A stretch of DNA of 64,000 nucleotides from Fomes fomentarius (lineage: Eukaryota; Basidiomycota; Agaricomycetes; Polyporales; Polyporaceae): positions 2,046,001-2,110,000 of the forward strand of contig JABYQN010000004.1 in the NCBI GenBank assembly GCA_022606135.1, in the 5' to 3' direction. How positions within the stretch are numbered: position 1 is the stretch's first letter; every line of letters begins with the position of its first letter. The position numbers and the translations under genes were made by a program. A model generated the notes under the pieces. That model was not told where the DNA came from and searched no databases. It saw only the letters and a program-made list of their open reading frames with translations. Of the stretch, positions 10,331 through 20,261 are shown in pieces.

Positions 10331-12300
10331 ATTATCTCGGAGCTTGGACAACATCTCCTCTCAGTCAACCTCATACTATCATATGTCTGCCTCCCCTTCT
10401 TCGAACAATCATCTGACTTCCTCATGTCTGCCGGTCTGGTTTGCTCGTGGCCAACTTTGCGGTGAGTACTGCCTTTAACTGGGGGACAGACGGTCTTGCT
10501 AACCACACTTCTGACCAGGTGTGAAGATGATCGATAACTGTACATCCAGCACGCTGCACGAGAGATAGGAAGGCTTGCTGGTCTCGTCCTCGCTCGACGG
10601 TCAGGGTGTGTCGGAGCTAGTCGAGACGTTGCGGTGAGTAATACTGTGTTCTAGCATAGTACTGGAAGACCTTGCCGACTACCAACTTGCTCAGATCTGG
10701 GTGGGTATATGAGTGTTCGACGGTAAGTGCTGTCTGCTCGTGAGACGCAGATGGTCTTTTGTCAGAGCAGACCAGGGCTCTGCGGTGAGTTCACTGCGAG
10801 TGATAGCCGGACTCGCCCTCATCCCTGCTCAGATGTGTGGGTGGGCATGGGAGACATGTGTGAACACTATACTATCTCAAACTTGACGGTCTTGCTCGCC
10901 GAACACCTGTCTAGATGTTGGTGGGTAGTATCAGTATTTTGCGGTGAGTACTGCATTTACCGAGAGAGGTAGACGGACTTGCTAACCTCGTCCCTATTCA
11001 GGTGTGAGGGGCGGGTATTTTATCACTTACACATCCACTCGGGGACAGAAGGCGGTCAGTGCGAATTGCCGGGTGTGGGCAATCGCACGTCGATCTAGGT
11101 GGAGCCAAACATGTCCTTTGCGGTGAGTACTGAGTTCTTCCGATGACGCATATGGCCTTGCTAACCGCAAAAGTGTTCAGATAGGGTCGGGTGCCTTCTT
11201 TGCGGAATCCCGGGATATGCCTGAGACAGGACGGTCTTGCCAACTGCATTCCCAGAATCCAGGCGGGTATGGGGTGGATATCCTGTTGTGCTCACATCAT
11301 CCTGGAAGGACGCGCGGCCGTTAGCAAAACCGTCGGCCGCGGTGAGCGCTGAGTCCTCCCGAACGCAGACTGGAGCCGCGTCCGATTCGGGTGTGATGGG
11401 TCATAAGCGATGGATTGCGGTGAGTACTGAATCCTCCTAGGACAAGGACGGTCTTACTAACCTCGTATCTGTCCAGGCAGTCGGGGGGTGTTTGGGTACC
11501 TCTGCGATTGGTCCCAAACACCTCTAAGACGGTCTCGCACACCCCTATTCAGATGCGTATGTACTACTAGTCACGGAGAGTGCTAGTCAGTTATCAACTT
11601 GAGACACGGTCTCGTGGACGGATCTGACTTTGCGGTGAGTCTTGAAATGTGCTGAGGGGAAGACAGTCTATCTAACCGCGCCCGTGTTCAGGTGTATGGG
11701 TGTACTAAGATAGGTCGTGGTTCAGGGTGAGTGCTGGAAGCTCTTGAGACGCCGGATGTCTTGCTAAGCGCGCGCGTCCTTCCAGGTCGGTTGTGTATGT
11801 GAGCCTGAGTGCTGTATAATGAATATTAAATCTTTGAGGTACCGATGGTCTCATTTCGGGTATGTGAGTTTATACACGATAGGTGAGTCTCGGTTCTTGG
11901 CACGTCTGTCTAGATGCGAGGTGGATGGATTTTATACTTTGCGGTGAGTCCTGGATTCTTCGTGAGACGAAGATGGAATGGCTAACCGCACATCTGTTTG
12001 TTGGTGTTGCAGTGAGTGCGTTGTTCCACGAAGCAGATGAGTCTGTGATTTTAAAGATCAGGTCAGATCCGTTCAACTGTGGATTGGGTGTATCTCACAT
12101 ATCACGGTGAGTCGCTAGTCCCTTCGGGGCTTTGCGGTGAGTACTGCATGCTTGTAGAAAGTAGACAGTCTTGCTAACCGCGTTCACTGATCAGGACGGG
12201 GGCGGCGGTTGTCGCCCCTGTGCAAGAGGTGTTTTGACAAGCTCATCTCGAACCAGGAGGGATAAGGTGTGGTATCATCTGTTCATTCGGGATTGCGGTG
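10280..12300 (+). ncRNA. Possible multi-intron non-coding transcript over the array
   Basis: Inference only. A TATA-like site and CT-rich tract precede the array, all strong splice signals face the plus strand, and no long frame survives joining of the spacers. If transcribed and spliced, the product would be a chain of G-rich pieces of about 29 nt, a length that shifts frame at each step. No snoRNA box C/D pair or other known RNA signature was seen, and the introns are too short to hold snoRNAs. The alternative is an untranscribed minisatellite that spread from a real intron. Confidence 0.3.
10440..12200 (+). repeat. Tandem array of intron-like monomers (about 87 bp unit)
   Basis: A degenerate tandem repeat whose monomer carries a full set of plus-strand splice signals: TTTGCG then GTGAGTACTG (donor), GACGGTCTTGCTAACC (branch site), a pyrimidine stretch, TTCAG (acceptor), then a G-rich start such as TGTGGGTGGGTATGG. 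Eleven complete GT..AG units are visible: 10462-10518, 10634-10694, 10723-10775, 10785-10832, 10944-11001, 11123-11180, 11420-11476, 11635-11691, 11727-11785, 11944-12012 and 12137-12194. Most are 57-61 nt. Decayed units lie between them, e.g. 11205-11262 (58 nt, GA in place of GT) and 11342-11390 (ends CGG, not CAG). Spacers are often 28-30 nt (10605-10633, 10695-10722, 10915-10943, 11391-11419, 11914-11943), giving a unit near 87 nt. Similarity extends well beyond the splice consensus, so the units share descent. The spacers contain stops in a joined reading frame. Confidence 0.85.
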
Positions 12301-12494
12301 GGTTGTAGTCGCTCACGGTGGGCTCGAGATGCATGACACCAGGGTTCACGGCGCATCAGGAATGTGACGACACTTGTGGTCGTTAACATGAAACGTGCAT
12401 AGAGAATACAATGAGAGAACATAGGTTGTGTTACCAAATCCATTCAATATGCTGCTTTATAACTGGCCGATATGGAGATCTCCGGCTCGGACTG

Positions 12495-14337
12495 CTACAG
12501 AGCAGGATGCCAGACACTCCGCCCATTCACTGTCGCCGTCGCGGCCGTATCCTGCGTGACGAGGTCAGGTGCAAACTTCTCGGTGAGCACGGCCAGCTTG
12601 GAGCGGTACTCGTCCATGCCGATGTACGCGCCGCACATCCGCCGCTTGCCATCGAACGCAGAGCGGCCGTGTAGGACACGGTGGTTGTCTACAACTGGAA
12701 TGATATGTCAATGCGGATGGTCTTCACACAAGGAGGTGAAGGCGATATGCTCACCCACTGCAGTTCCAGGAGATAGCTGCACCCAGTACTCCGAGCCTGT
12801 ACTCGTGAGCAGCTTGTACCAGGTCCGGATCGCATCGTACCTGCACCATCGGTTTATTGTTCAGCGTCCGGCGCTTGATGCTGAACGAGTAACGCACCAT
12901 GGCTCAACTTGGTCGTGATGAAGGTCGCGAAGTACGCTGCGGTCGTCGTTGTTCCAACGAACCTGTACGAGCTCGCCCGCCTCGTGCTTGAGGATAGGCG
13001 TGTTACGTGTGTTAGGCGTGAAGAGGGTGTCTGCCTCCCCAGCGGCATGTGTCGGCACAGGAACGGTAGACAGCAGTTCGTAAGCATCGGGGTGCAACTC
13101 CTTCAGGATGGATGCCACGTAAAAGCCGTCTACGAGAAGCGTTAAGCCGCCCGTACCGCCGGTGTGTTCGAGTAGGTGGAATAGTTGCAGCCCGCAAGGA
13201 TCGGTCTGGAGGGTGGGTCGTTAGCGACACATCGGGAAAGGGAGGTGAGATCACTGACAAAGTAAGTTGTGTCGGTGTGCGCTCCGAGAGCCAATGTAGT
13301 ATATGCTGTATCGCCCTTGGCTAAGTCGGATGTGAAGTCCCAGAAAGTGCCATCTGTAAAAGGGTCGTCGTTTACCAATCAATGCCTCAAGCGCACATAA
13401 TATCCAATACCGACATTGAGTCTCTCTGATAAACCCTATCCGGCGGGACAATTCTTCGGTCGCCTCCGGTGTGGCCGGTACACCGGAAATGAAACAGAAA
13501 CCGAATTTGTCTACATTCGTCAACCACTTGAAGAGGCCACGTTCGTCAGATGCCATGACTTCCTCGTAAGTGACTGTGGGCGGATATTGTAGGATTTTTG
13601 AGCCCCAGAGGATCTTCCTACACACCTAGGAGGTCGGTTCAGCCCGTCAGGTGAGAGGATGTATCTCCACGCACTCTTGTTCGATGGGTCGCGTCATAGG
13701 CGGATCGTAGGAGTTGTGCCGCAACCATGACCACGGATAGAGTGATGTGTGTGGATGTGAAGACGGCCCTGGAGCGAAGGTCAGCAACGAACAGCAGAGG
13801 CAGAAGCAGCGACATTACATCGGACTTCCAAACCCTCTGGCTTGGATTCGACATGAGTAGGCTGGATTTCTCGAGGAATCTTCGAAGTTGTGGGTATCTT
13901 TCCGCATTTGCATGAAACGAGAGGACTCACCTCAAAGGTGTTGACAAGCCGTTGCTTGGTATGGGGATGGAAACACTCGGGACAGCGGCAGTGATCACGG
14001 AGCCATATGTGATGGCTAACGGAGGGTGTTCATGGACAGTCCACGAGATGCAGAACAACACACTCACAATCGAGAGTATGTTGTTGTATCCCATCCAAGC
14101 ACGACTTTCCTGTCGTCTATCCTACTGGTTGGTAGTTCCGGAACGTTGACATTTGTACCGGCCTTGGAAGGTGGGGCTGATGCAGACGTTGAGGGCTTCG
14201 ACCTCGCAGTGGATGTAGAGAAGCTCGCAGCAAGATCTCTGTGTGGATATCGTCTAGAGGCTGCCTGAAAGAGATAATGCGTACACGGACGTGAAAGCAA
14301 AGCATGGGCACACGCACGATGTTGAGTCTACGTCCAT
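12495..14337 (-). CDS. Trimethyllysine dioxygenase-like Fe(II)/2-oxoglutarate enzyme, mitochondrial
   Basis: First step of carnitine synthesis: hydroxylates N6-trimethyllysine using Fe(II), 2-oxoglutarate and O2. Read on the minus strand. A Ser/Arg-rich, acid-poor leader (ASRRYPHRDLAASFSTSTAR) suits mitochondrial import. Then come the N-terminal Zn-site segment WLRDHCRCPECFHPHTKQR, the block GFCFISGVPATPEATEEL, the iron motif AHTDTTYF (HxD), LLVDGFYVASILKELHP, and near the C-terminus VDNHRVLHGRSAF (distal iron His) with RRMCGAYIGMDEYRSKL. The stop is 12495-12497. About nine exons. The start is uncertain: ATG at 14337 spliced after two codons to the leader (intron with TTTCAG acceptor) is my best reading. 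Gamma-butyrobetaine dioxygenase is a close relative and a possible alternative; the leader favours the mitochondrial trimethyllysine enzyme. Confidence 0.78.
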
Positions 14338-14813
14338 GCCGTAGTGCATCTAAGGGTCCTGGGGCCAGGTAACGACGCATGGCCTTTCCTTCAGGATGCT
14401 CGTCTGTCTGCGCTAAGCACAAGGCCCCTTTAAAGACCGAGATGGTGAATGCAACTTCAAGTTCAAGACAACGCGCGAGGATACAGTAGGCGCGATCACA
14501 GTCGAGACATGGACGGTGCCGGCCGCGCCTGGCCATGACGCACCGGGACCGTCCGGCCCGGTCATACCTAGTTGTAGCTCGCTCGAGTGGAAGTTGCCAG
14601 CCTTGTACGATTACCGCCACCTTCGACCACAGTCAGGTAGGACTAAACTCAAATTTGAACGACTCAGTAATTGACGGCTACGTCTACAGCGGACGCGCCG
14701 ATCTAAGTCCACCGAGTCTTGTCGGCATTCCATCTAAAAATTCTTTGAGCCTGGGGATGCGTCCCTTGTCGATGTCATAACACCGCAAATTGTCTCTCCC
14801 GTCTGCCTTCAAG
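14338..14813. promoter_or_regulatory. Divergent intergenic region, dioxygenase and biotin enzyme
   Basis: 476 bp separate the proposed start codons of the two genes. A minus-strand open frame crosses it, but has no recognisable motif. Both promoters are expected here. Confidence 0.4.
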
Positions 14814-17525
14814 ATGTCGTTGCTTTTCAAAAACTTGCGTATACACCAGATTTTTGGTGCCAATACAGACGTTGGCAAAACCGTCCTGACCTCGGCCCTC
14901 GTTCGCGCGTCGGCAGCCAGCGGACAAAACGTGTACTATCTGAAACCCGTAAGCACCGGACCTATGTCCGATGCAGATGACGAGTATGTTGTATTGAGGA
15001 CATAACCCTATGACGCACTTTGAACAAGCCCGTAACAGGCGTGTCCTTGCGTTAGCAGGACAGTACAGGAGTCGAGTCAGCAGCCAATGCCTCTTCCGCT
15101 TCGACGATCCCGTTAGCCCGCATCTAGCAGCCCGCCGTGCCAACGCGAGCAGCAGTCTCGAGGTACAATCTCATCTATGCTTTATCCGAATCTTGCTAAC
15201 CTGTTTGGTCTCTAAGAGAGTAGTTCCGACTGACGACGCGTTCGTCAACGCCGTCGCAAGCCATATCCGCCATTGCGCGAGTACCGGTGGCGTACCAAGC
15301 CACATGTATGTCGAGACAGCAGGAGGTCAGTTTCTAGTTACGAACTTCTCCTTCACCACAGCCTCTGTGACAAAGTTCGACAGGTGTACACAGCCCTACT
15401 CTCTCGGGTACTACACAACTGGACAGCTACAGGCCACTCTTCCTCCCCACCGTGCTGATCGGCGATGCAAGACTGGGAGGTATCTCTTCGACCATCGCCT
15501 CATACGAGGCCATGTTGTTGCGCGGCTACATTTTGGACGCCGTCCTTCTCTTCCAAGATGAGTACTATCGAAACTGGGAATATCTCTCACCATACTTTGG
15601 GGAGCGCGGCGTTCCTGTCATGGCTGTCCAGCCTCCCCCAGACCGACACTCAGACTCAAGCACGGATGCTCACCTCACTGAGAAGTACTATCAAGAGATT
15701 GTGCCCGTAACCGGGAACAGCCCCATCTTCGACGTCGTCAATCATCTGGATACATGCCATACTCGCCGGATAGCTGAACTGGACTCGATGCCCAGACGCA
15801 CCCTGGACACTATCTGGTGGCCGTTCGTCCAGCACGGCCACGTGAAGCGGGAGGCGGACGTCAACATCATCGACAGTGCCTGGGGTGACTTCTTTAGCGT
15901 CTATGACGGCCATCGGAAACAATCTGCCTTGCCATCTACGGGGCCTTTGACTCCTTTGACATCTGTTCCGACATCAAAAACATCGCTTTTGGAGCCTCAA
16001 TTTGACGGATCTGCATCCTGGTGGACGCAAGCCCTCGGACACGCACACGCATCCCTCACCCTTGCTGCCGCTCGCGCTGCAGGACGCTACGGACATGTAA
16101 TGTTCCCAGAAGCCTCGCACCTCCCCGCTCTCAAGCTCGCCGAGCGGCTCGTACATAACGGCCCAGGGCGCAGTTGGGCATCCCGAGCCTTCTTCTCCGA
16201 CGATGGCTCAACGGGTATGGAGGTCGCGATCAAGATGGCGCTCCGTGCATTCGCCACACGCGAGGCGGGCACACTGAGTGGAGCGCCGAAGAAGGACTTG
16301 GGTATCCTCGGACTGAAGGGCAGTTATCATGGCGATACTATCGGCGCGATGGACGCATGCGAAGAGGGTGTGTACACCTGTGAGTGGCATGACGCCAAGG
16401 GGTACTGGTTCGATCCACCTACGGTCTCCATCCGCAAAGGGAGGACGGTCGTAAGCCTTCCACCGGCTATCGCTGCTGAGAAGGAGGACGGCGAGACGGA
16501 CGTCGCAACCGTTTCTCTCTCGTGGACGTACAATGTCGAGGAACGTCTCAAATCTCCCCTCGCATCAGTGTATCGGGGTTACGTCGAGCGGACGCTGCGG
16601 AAACTCCAAGAGGGCAATGGACCTCACATTGCTGCCCTCATCTTGGAGCCCATCGTGATGGGCGCAGGCGGGATGATTTTCGTCGATCCTCTCTTCCAGC
16701 GCGTCCTGATCGACGTCGTACGCTCGTCCTCTGTTCCACCCTCTACATCACCTTCTGAGTGGTCTGGCCTCCCCGTCATTTTCGACGAGGTCTTCGTTGG
16801 GCTCTACCGCCTCGGTCTCCCCACAACACACCCTCTGCTCGGCGTGACACCAGACATATCTGTGCATGCAAAGATCTTGACTGGTGGACTCATCCCTCTA
16901 GCCGTCACGCTCGCCTCCGACTCCATCTACCGCGCCTTCCTTAGCGACGACAAGGTTGACGCACTTCTCCACGGGCATAGCTACACCGCGTACCCTGTCG
17001 GATGTGAGGTTGCGCACGAGACACTCGAGATCGTCGACAAGCTTGCGAAGAGCGACGCCTGGGCCGAGGCACGCGTGCGGTGGAAGGTTCCCGAGCCTGC
17101 TTCCGAACGGGCGAGGGAGTCTGCGGTGTGGAGTTTCTGGGACCCCGAGTTTGTGAACGCTGTGTCGAGAATGGAACGCGTCGCGGAAGTTATGGCCATG
17201 GGGACTGTGCTGAGCATCAAAATGAAAGACGAGGCTGGAGGTAAAGCATCTACAGAAGTCCCTGGTGGTGACATTGCTGATTTCGCCTTTCGGTCCTGCA
17301 GGGTACCAATCGCATTCTGCGAGGGCGATCCTCGAGTCGATCAGAACAGCCGTTCAGGATGGACACAATCTCTCGCCGGCACCTGGCGGGTCTCCTTTCG
17401 GGATTCACTATCGGACTCTTGGCAACGTTGCGTACTTCATGCTGAGTCTTAACACGCCAGTAGACGTGGTTTCTGCGGTGGAGAGGCGGGTGTGGGATGC
17501 CCTCAACCAAAAACAGACAGCTTGA
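14814..17525 (+). CDS. Bifunctional dethiobiotin synthetase / DAPA aminotransferase
   Basis: Fused BioD-BioA enzyme of biotin synthesis: the aminotransferase makes 7,8-diaminopelargonate from KAPA, and the synthetase closes it with CO2 and ATP to dethiobiotin. Start ATG 14814. The N-terminal BioD part has the P-loop FGANTDVGKT, LKPVSTGP, FDDPVSPHLAAR and TVLIGDARLGGISSTIAS. A long exon from about 15.45 kb to 17267 carries BioA: WWPFVQHG, FFSDDGSTGMEVAIKMALR, GSYHGDTIGAMDA, FDEVFVGLYRLG and the PLP-lysine region HAKILTGGLIPLAVTL. A final 34-nt intron (17268-17301) joins PGG to YQSHSARAILES. The stop is 17523-17525. The fusion order is that of fungal and plant BIO3-BIO1 proteins, which are usually mitochondrial. 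The four small exons at 14.98-15.45 kb were not fully resolved. Confidence 0.9.
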
Positions 17526-18167
17526 AATGTAGTACCATCGATACACGTGACACTATACGTTTACGTCTACAACCCCGCATGTAGATTTCGGGTGTGCTGG
17601 TCAGGCATAAGGAGTGTGATGATTGCTTTATATCGGGTGCGGTTAGGCTGTGTACCCGCGAATGCCGGAGTGAACCTGGACTTAGGAGAACATAGGGATG
17701 GTAACTTGGCTATTGTTATCTGGTATGCACTCGGTGGCCTGATGAGTTGTAGGTGGTCGTCTTGAACTCACTTGTCAATGTTAGGAAGAAGTACTGCAAG
17801 TATGACCGACTCGGAGGACGCCGAGTGACCGGCACAAGACGACTGTTTTGCCAAGAGATTCGGCGCAGTGTCCCAGAAAGGGAGGAGTGTGGCTTATGCA
17901 AGCAGAGTGAAGACAGACATGATGCTGGGCGCTGCTATCAGGCTGTCCTCTTGCATTGCCATTTCTCTTCCGCAGACTCTTCGCCCCATTCGTCTCCGAC
18001 GCAGTCTCAGTGCGCGGCCTGCTGCGGACAGTACATAAATCCTTGACGATCATCATATCTCTCCACCCCTCACGACGGACTACACCCACCCGTAGTTCGA
18101 CCTTCACGACCCTGTCCTATCGCCCTTTCTCCCCTCATCTCGCCACCATCCGCCTTCATCTATCGCG
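17526..18167. other. Intergenic, no gene seen
   Basis: About 640 nt. It holds the 3' UTR of the biotin enzyme and the promoter of the next gene; a CT-rich tract at about 18060-18160 is typical of fungal leaders. Confidence 0.5.
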
Positions 18168-19837
18168 ATGCCTCTATTAGACACGATTCAGAATGCCGCA
18201 CTCAAAGTGCTGCCGGAGAAGAAGCACTCTCTGCCTACACAATCCTCGAACGCTGGTATTGGAAGTGGTGGTGTAGTTCCCTTCGACGATGATGTGAGTA
18301 TCTCCTTTATTCCGATGCATCACGACGTTCTCTCTTTCTCGCCACGTCCTCCTTGCGTCCTTTATCGTCCTTTTGCGTGGATCTATATGTCGAGCGCCAT
18401 TCTCGGCGAACTTGCCATGCAGTGGCACCGCCGCGTCCCGCTCGGCAGGTCGCACGACGAACTGCTGCGGCCATGTGCATTACGTAAGGTTCATGTTTCT
18501 TGAACCACATCCTCGACGCGTCCATGGCACTGGACACAGAAGCCGGAGGCTACCTGGTGTTCCTGCTATTCATACCGATCTTGTCTACAATATGGATCTG
18601 GGTTCATCCTCCGCTTTCACTTCTTCGGTCCGGCAGTAACTGACGTTCCTTCTGCGCGCTTAGATGATTGTCTCCAAACCTGCCATTGTATTCCACGTCT
18701 CTCAAGTATTCTTCAACTTCCTTGCAATGTGCACCATGGCAGGTGCAGCATCATTCCAAGCCAGGCACCATGTAGGGCCTTGTACGTGATCCGTTCCTGC
18801 CTTGACTTGTGCCTGCGTATCTGACCTTGATTGTTCCATACTTGTTCAGCTGGCCTGAGTGGCTTCGCGATCTTCATTGCCGTCCTCGGCTTGTTCTACT
18901 CCCTGTTCATTCTCCTTGTACCCGTGGTATACGAGAAATACGACAAGGGCGCGCGTCTCGCCCGTGCGCTCAAAGAGATCCGCGTCGCGTTCATCTTGTC
19001 CGGAGCTGGGACAGCAGTCAGTCTACTCATCGCGTAAGTTCTCTATAATGATCGCTCAGCGCGTTATATTGAATATCCGCCAGTTTCATCGTCACCATAT
19101 CTGCGTGGACTCAGCCTGGATGCAAGGACGCCACCAAGGATCCGCATGCCGGACTGGGCAAAGATTATCAGAAGGCACTGGGCAGTTTCTGCAGCACGAA
19201 GAAAGCTGCAGGCATCTTCTTTTGGCTTGTGTTCGGTGAGCAGTATGTCCATGATATCTAGATCTACGATACTGACGGGCCGTCAGTGTTCTGGTGCTGC
19301 TCGCTCACCCTAACTATCCTCGACTGGCGCAACAACAAGACCCATCGTCCCCGCGACCCTCCCTTCACTCACCCTGTGGAAGCATCGGAAGGCTCTATAT
19401 ATGAACGCGCAGGCGACCGTGATGATGATGGCTCTGACGAGGAGGCCGGCCACAAGCCTTACTCAGACTCCAACACGCCCTACTCCCCCTTCAGCGATGC
19501 CAACCGCCTATCAGGTGTCCCCACCAACTCATCTTCCACAAATGTATCCTATCAGTCGCCCTCTGCTCCAGCTTTCGGCAGCTCGCAGCCAGCGTCTCGT
19601 CCGAGTATCGATGCCTATGGCGCGTTCTCGGACCCTGCACCCTCTGGCTTTGCTGGTGGATTTGCTGCCCCCAACAGCAACCCGCGTGTCAGTCGTACGA
19701 TGCAATACGCGGACCCTTATGCTGCTGTACGCGCCTCGATTGCTGGCGGCTCACCTGGCGCAGTCAGTGGCAATGTCACGCCTCCTGCAGGTGGTGCTCC
19801 TCCACCTGGCTACTCGTCATATGGGGACTACAGATGA
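18168..19837 (+). CDS. MARVEL-like four-helix membrane protein with disordered tail
   Basis: The start at 18168 gives MPLLDTIQNAALKVLPEKK. After a long first intron (about 18.29-18.66 kb), four hydrophobic segments follow: VFHVSQVFFNFLAMCTMAGA, FAIFIAVLGLFYSLFILLVP, FILSGAGTAVSLLIAFIVTI and AGIFFWLVFVFWCCSLTL. A short extracytoplasmic loop between helices 3 and 4 has two Cys (PGCKD, SFCSTK). This topology and length match fungal MARVEL proteins of the plasma membrane. The C-terminal 180 residues are rich in Ser, Pro, Gly and Asn and look disordered, ending SSYGDYR. MARVEL membership is from topology, not from a diagnostic motif. Small additional exons inside the long first intron cannot be excluded. 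Confidence 0.7.
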
Positions 19838-20261
19838 AGGAACATGCTCGAACAACACATGGACACTTCGAAGCGATGTAGAATATCTTGCGCTGTGAAG
19901 GACACGGACATCTGTGCGGAAGACGCGTGTTTTGGTTAGGTTCTGCACGACCTGGCTATAGTATACGCTAACTTATGACTGCAACGAGTTTGTTCACTCT
20001 GCATCTAATTCACTGTGATGTATTACTATAGCTTCTATCTACGCCACGTCCTTCGCAGCTCCTATCGTCTCGTATCTGTGTCTCGGACACAAGACCAACT
20101 GCAGCTTTTGTGGTGCTTGCGTGTGGCACACCTGACGTTGACGCGTCAAGAAATGCAGGGCGTGACAAGCGCCCGGTGCGCGCCGTGGGAAGTAGCCACC
20201 CTGGCGTTGTTGATGTGTGTTTACATTCAACTCTTGTTCCATTTCACCCATCTCGCCCACC
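19838..20261. other. Intergenic, no gene seen
   Basis: 424 nt with the 3' UTR of the MARVEL-like gene and the promoter and CT-rich leader of the following gene (ACCCATCTCGCCCACC just before its ATG). Confidence 0.5.

Noticed and set aside
10440..12200. Array read as a CRISPR, or as a protein-coding repeat gene
   Set aside because: Units are diverged and carry splice signals, the context is eukaryotic, and joined spacers contain stops, so neither reading fits.
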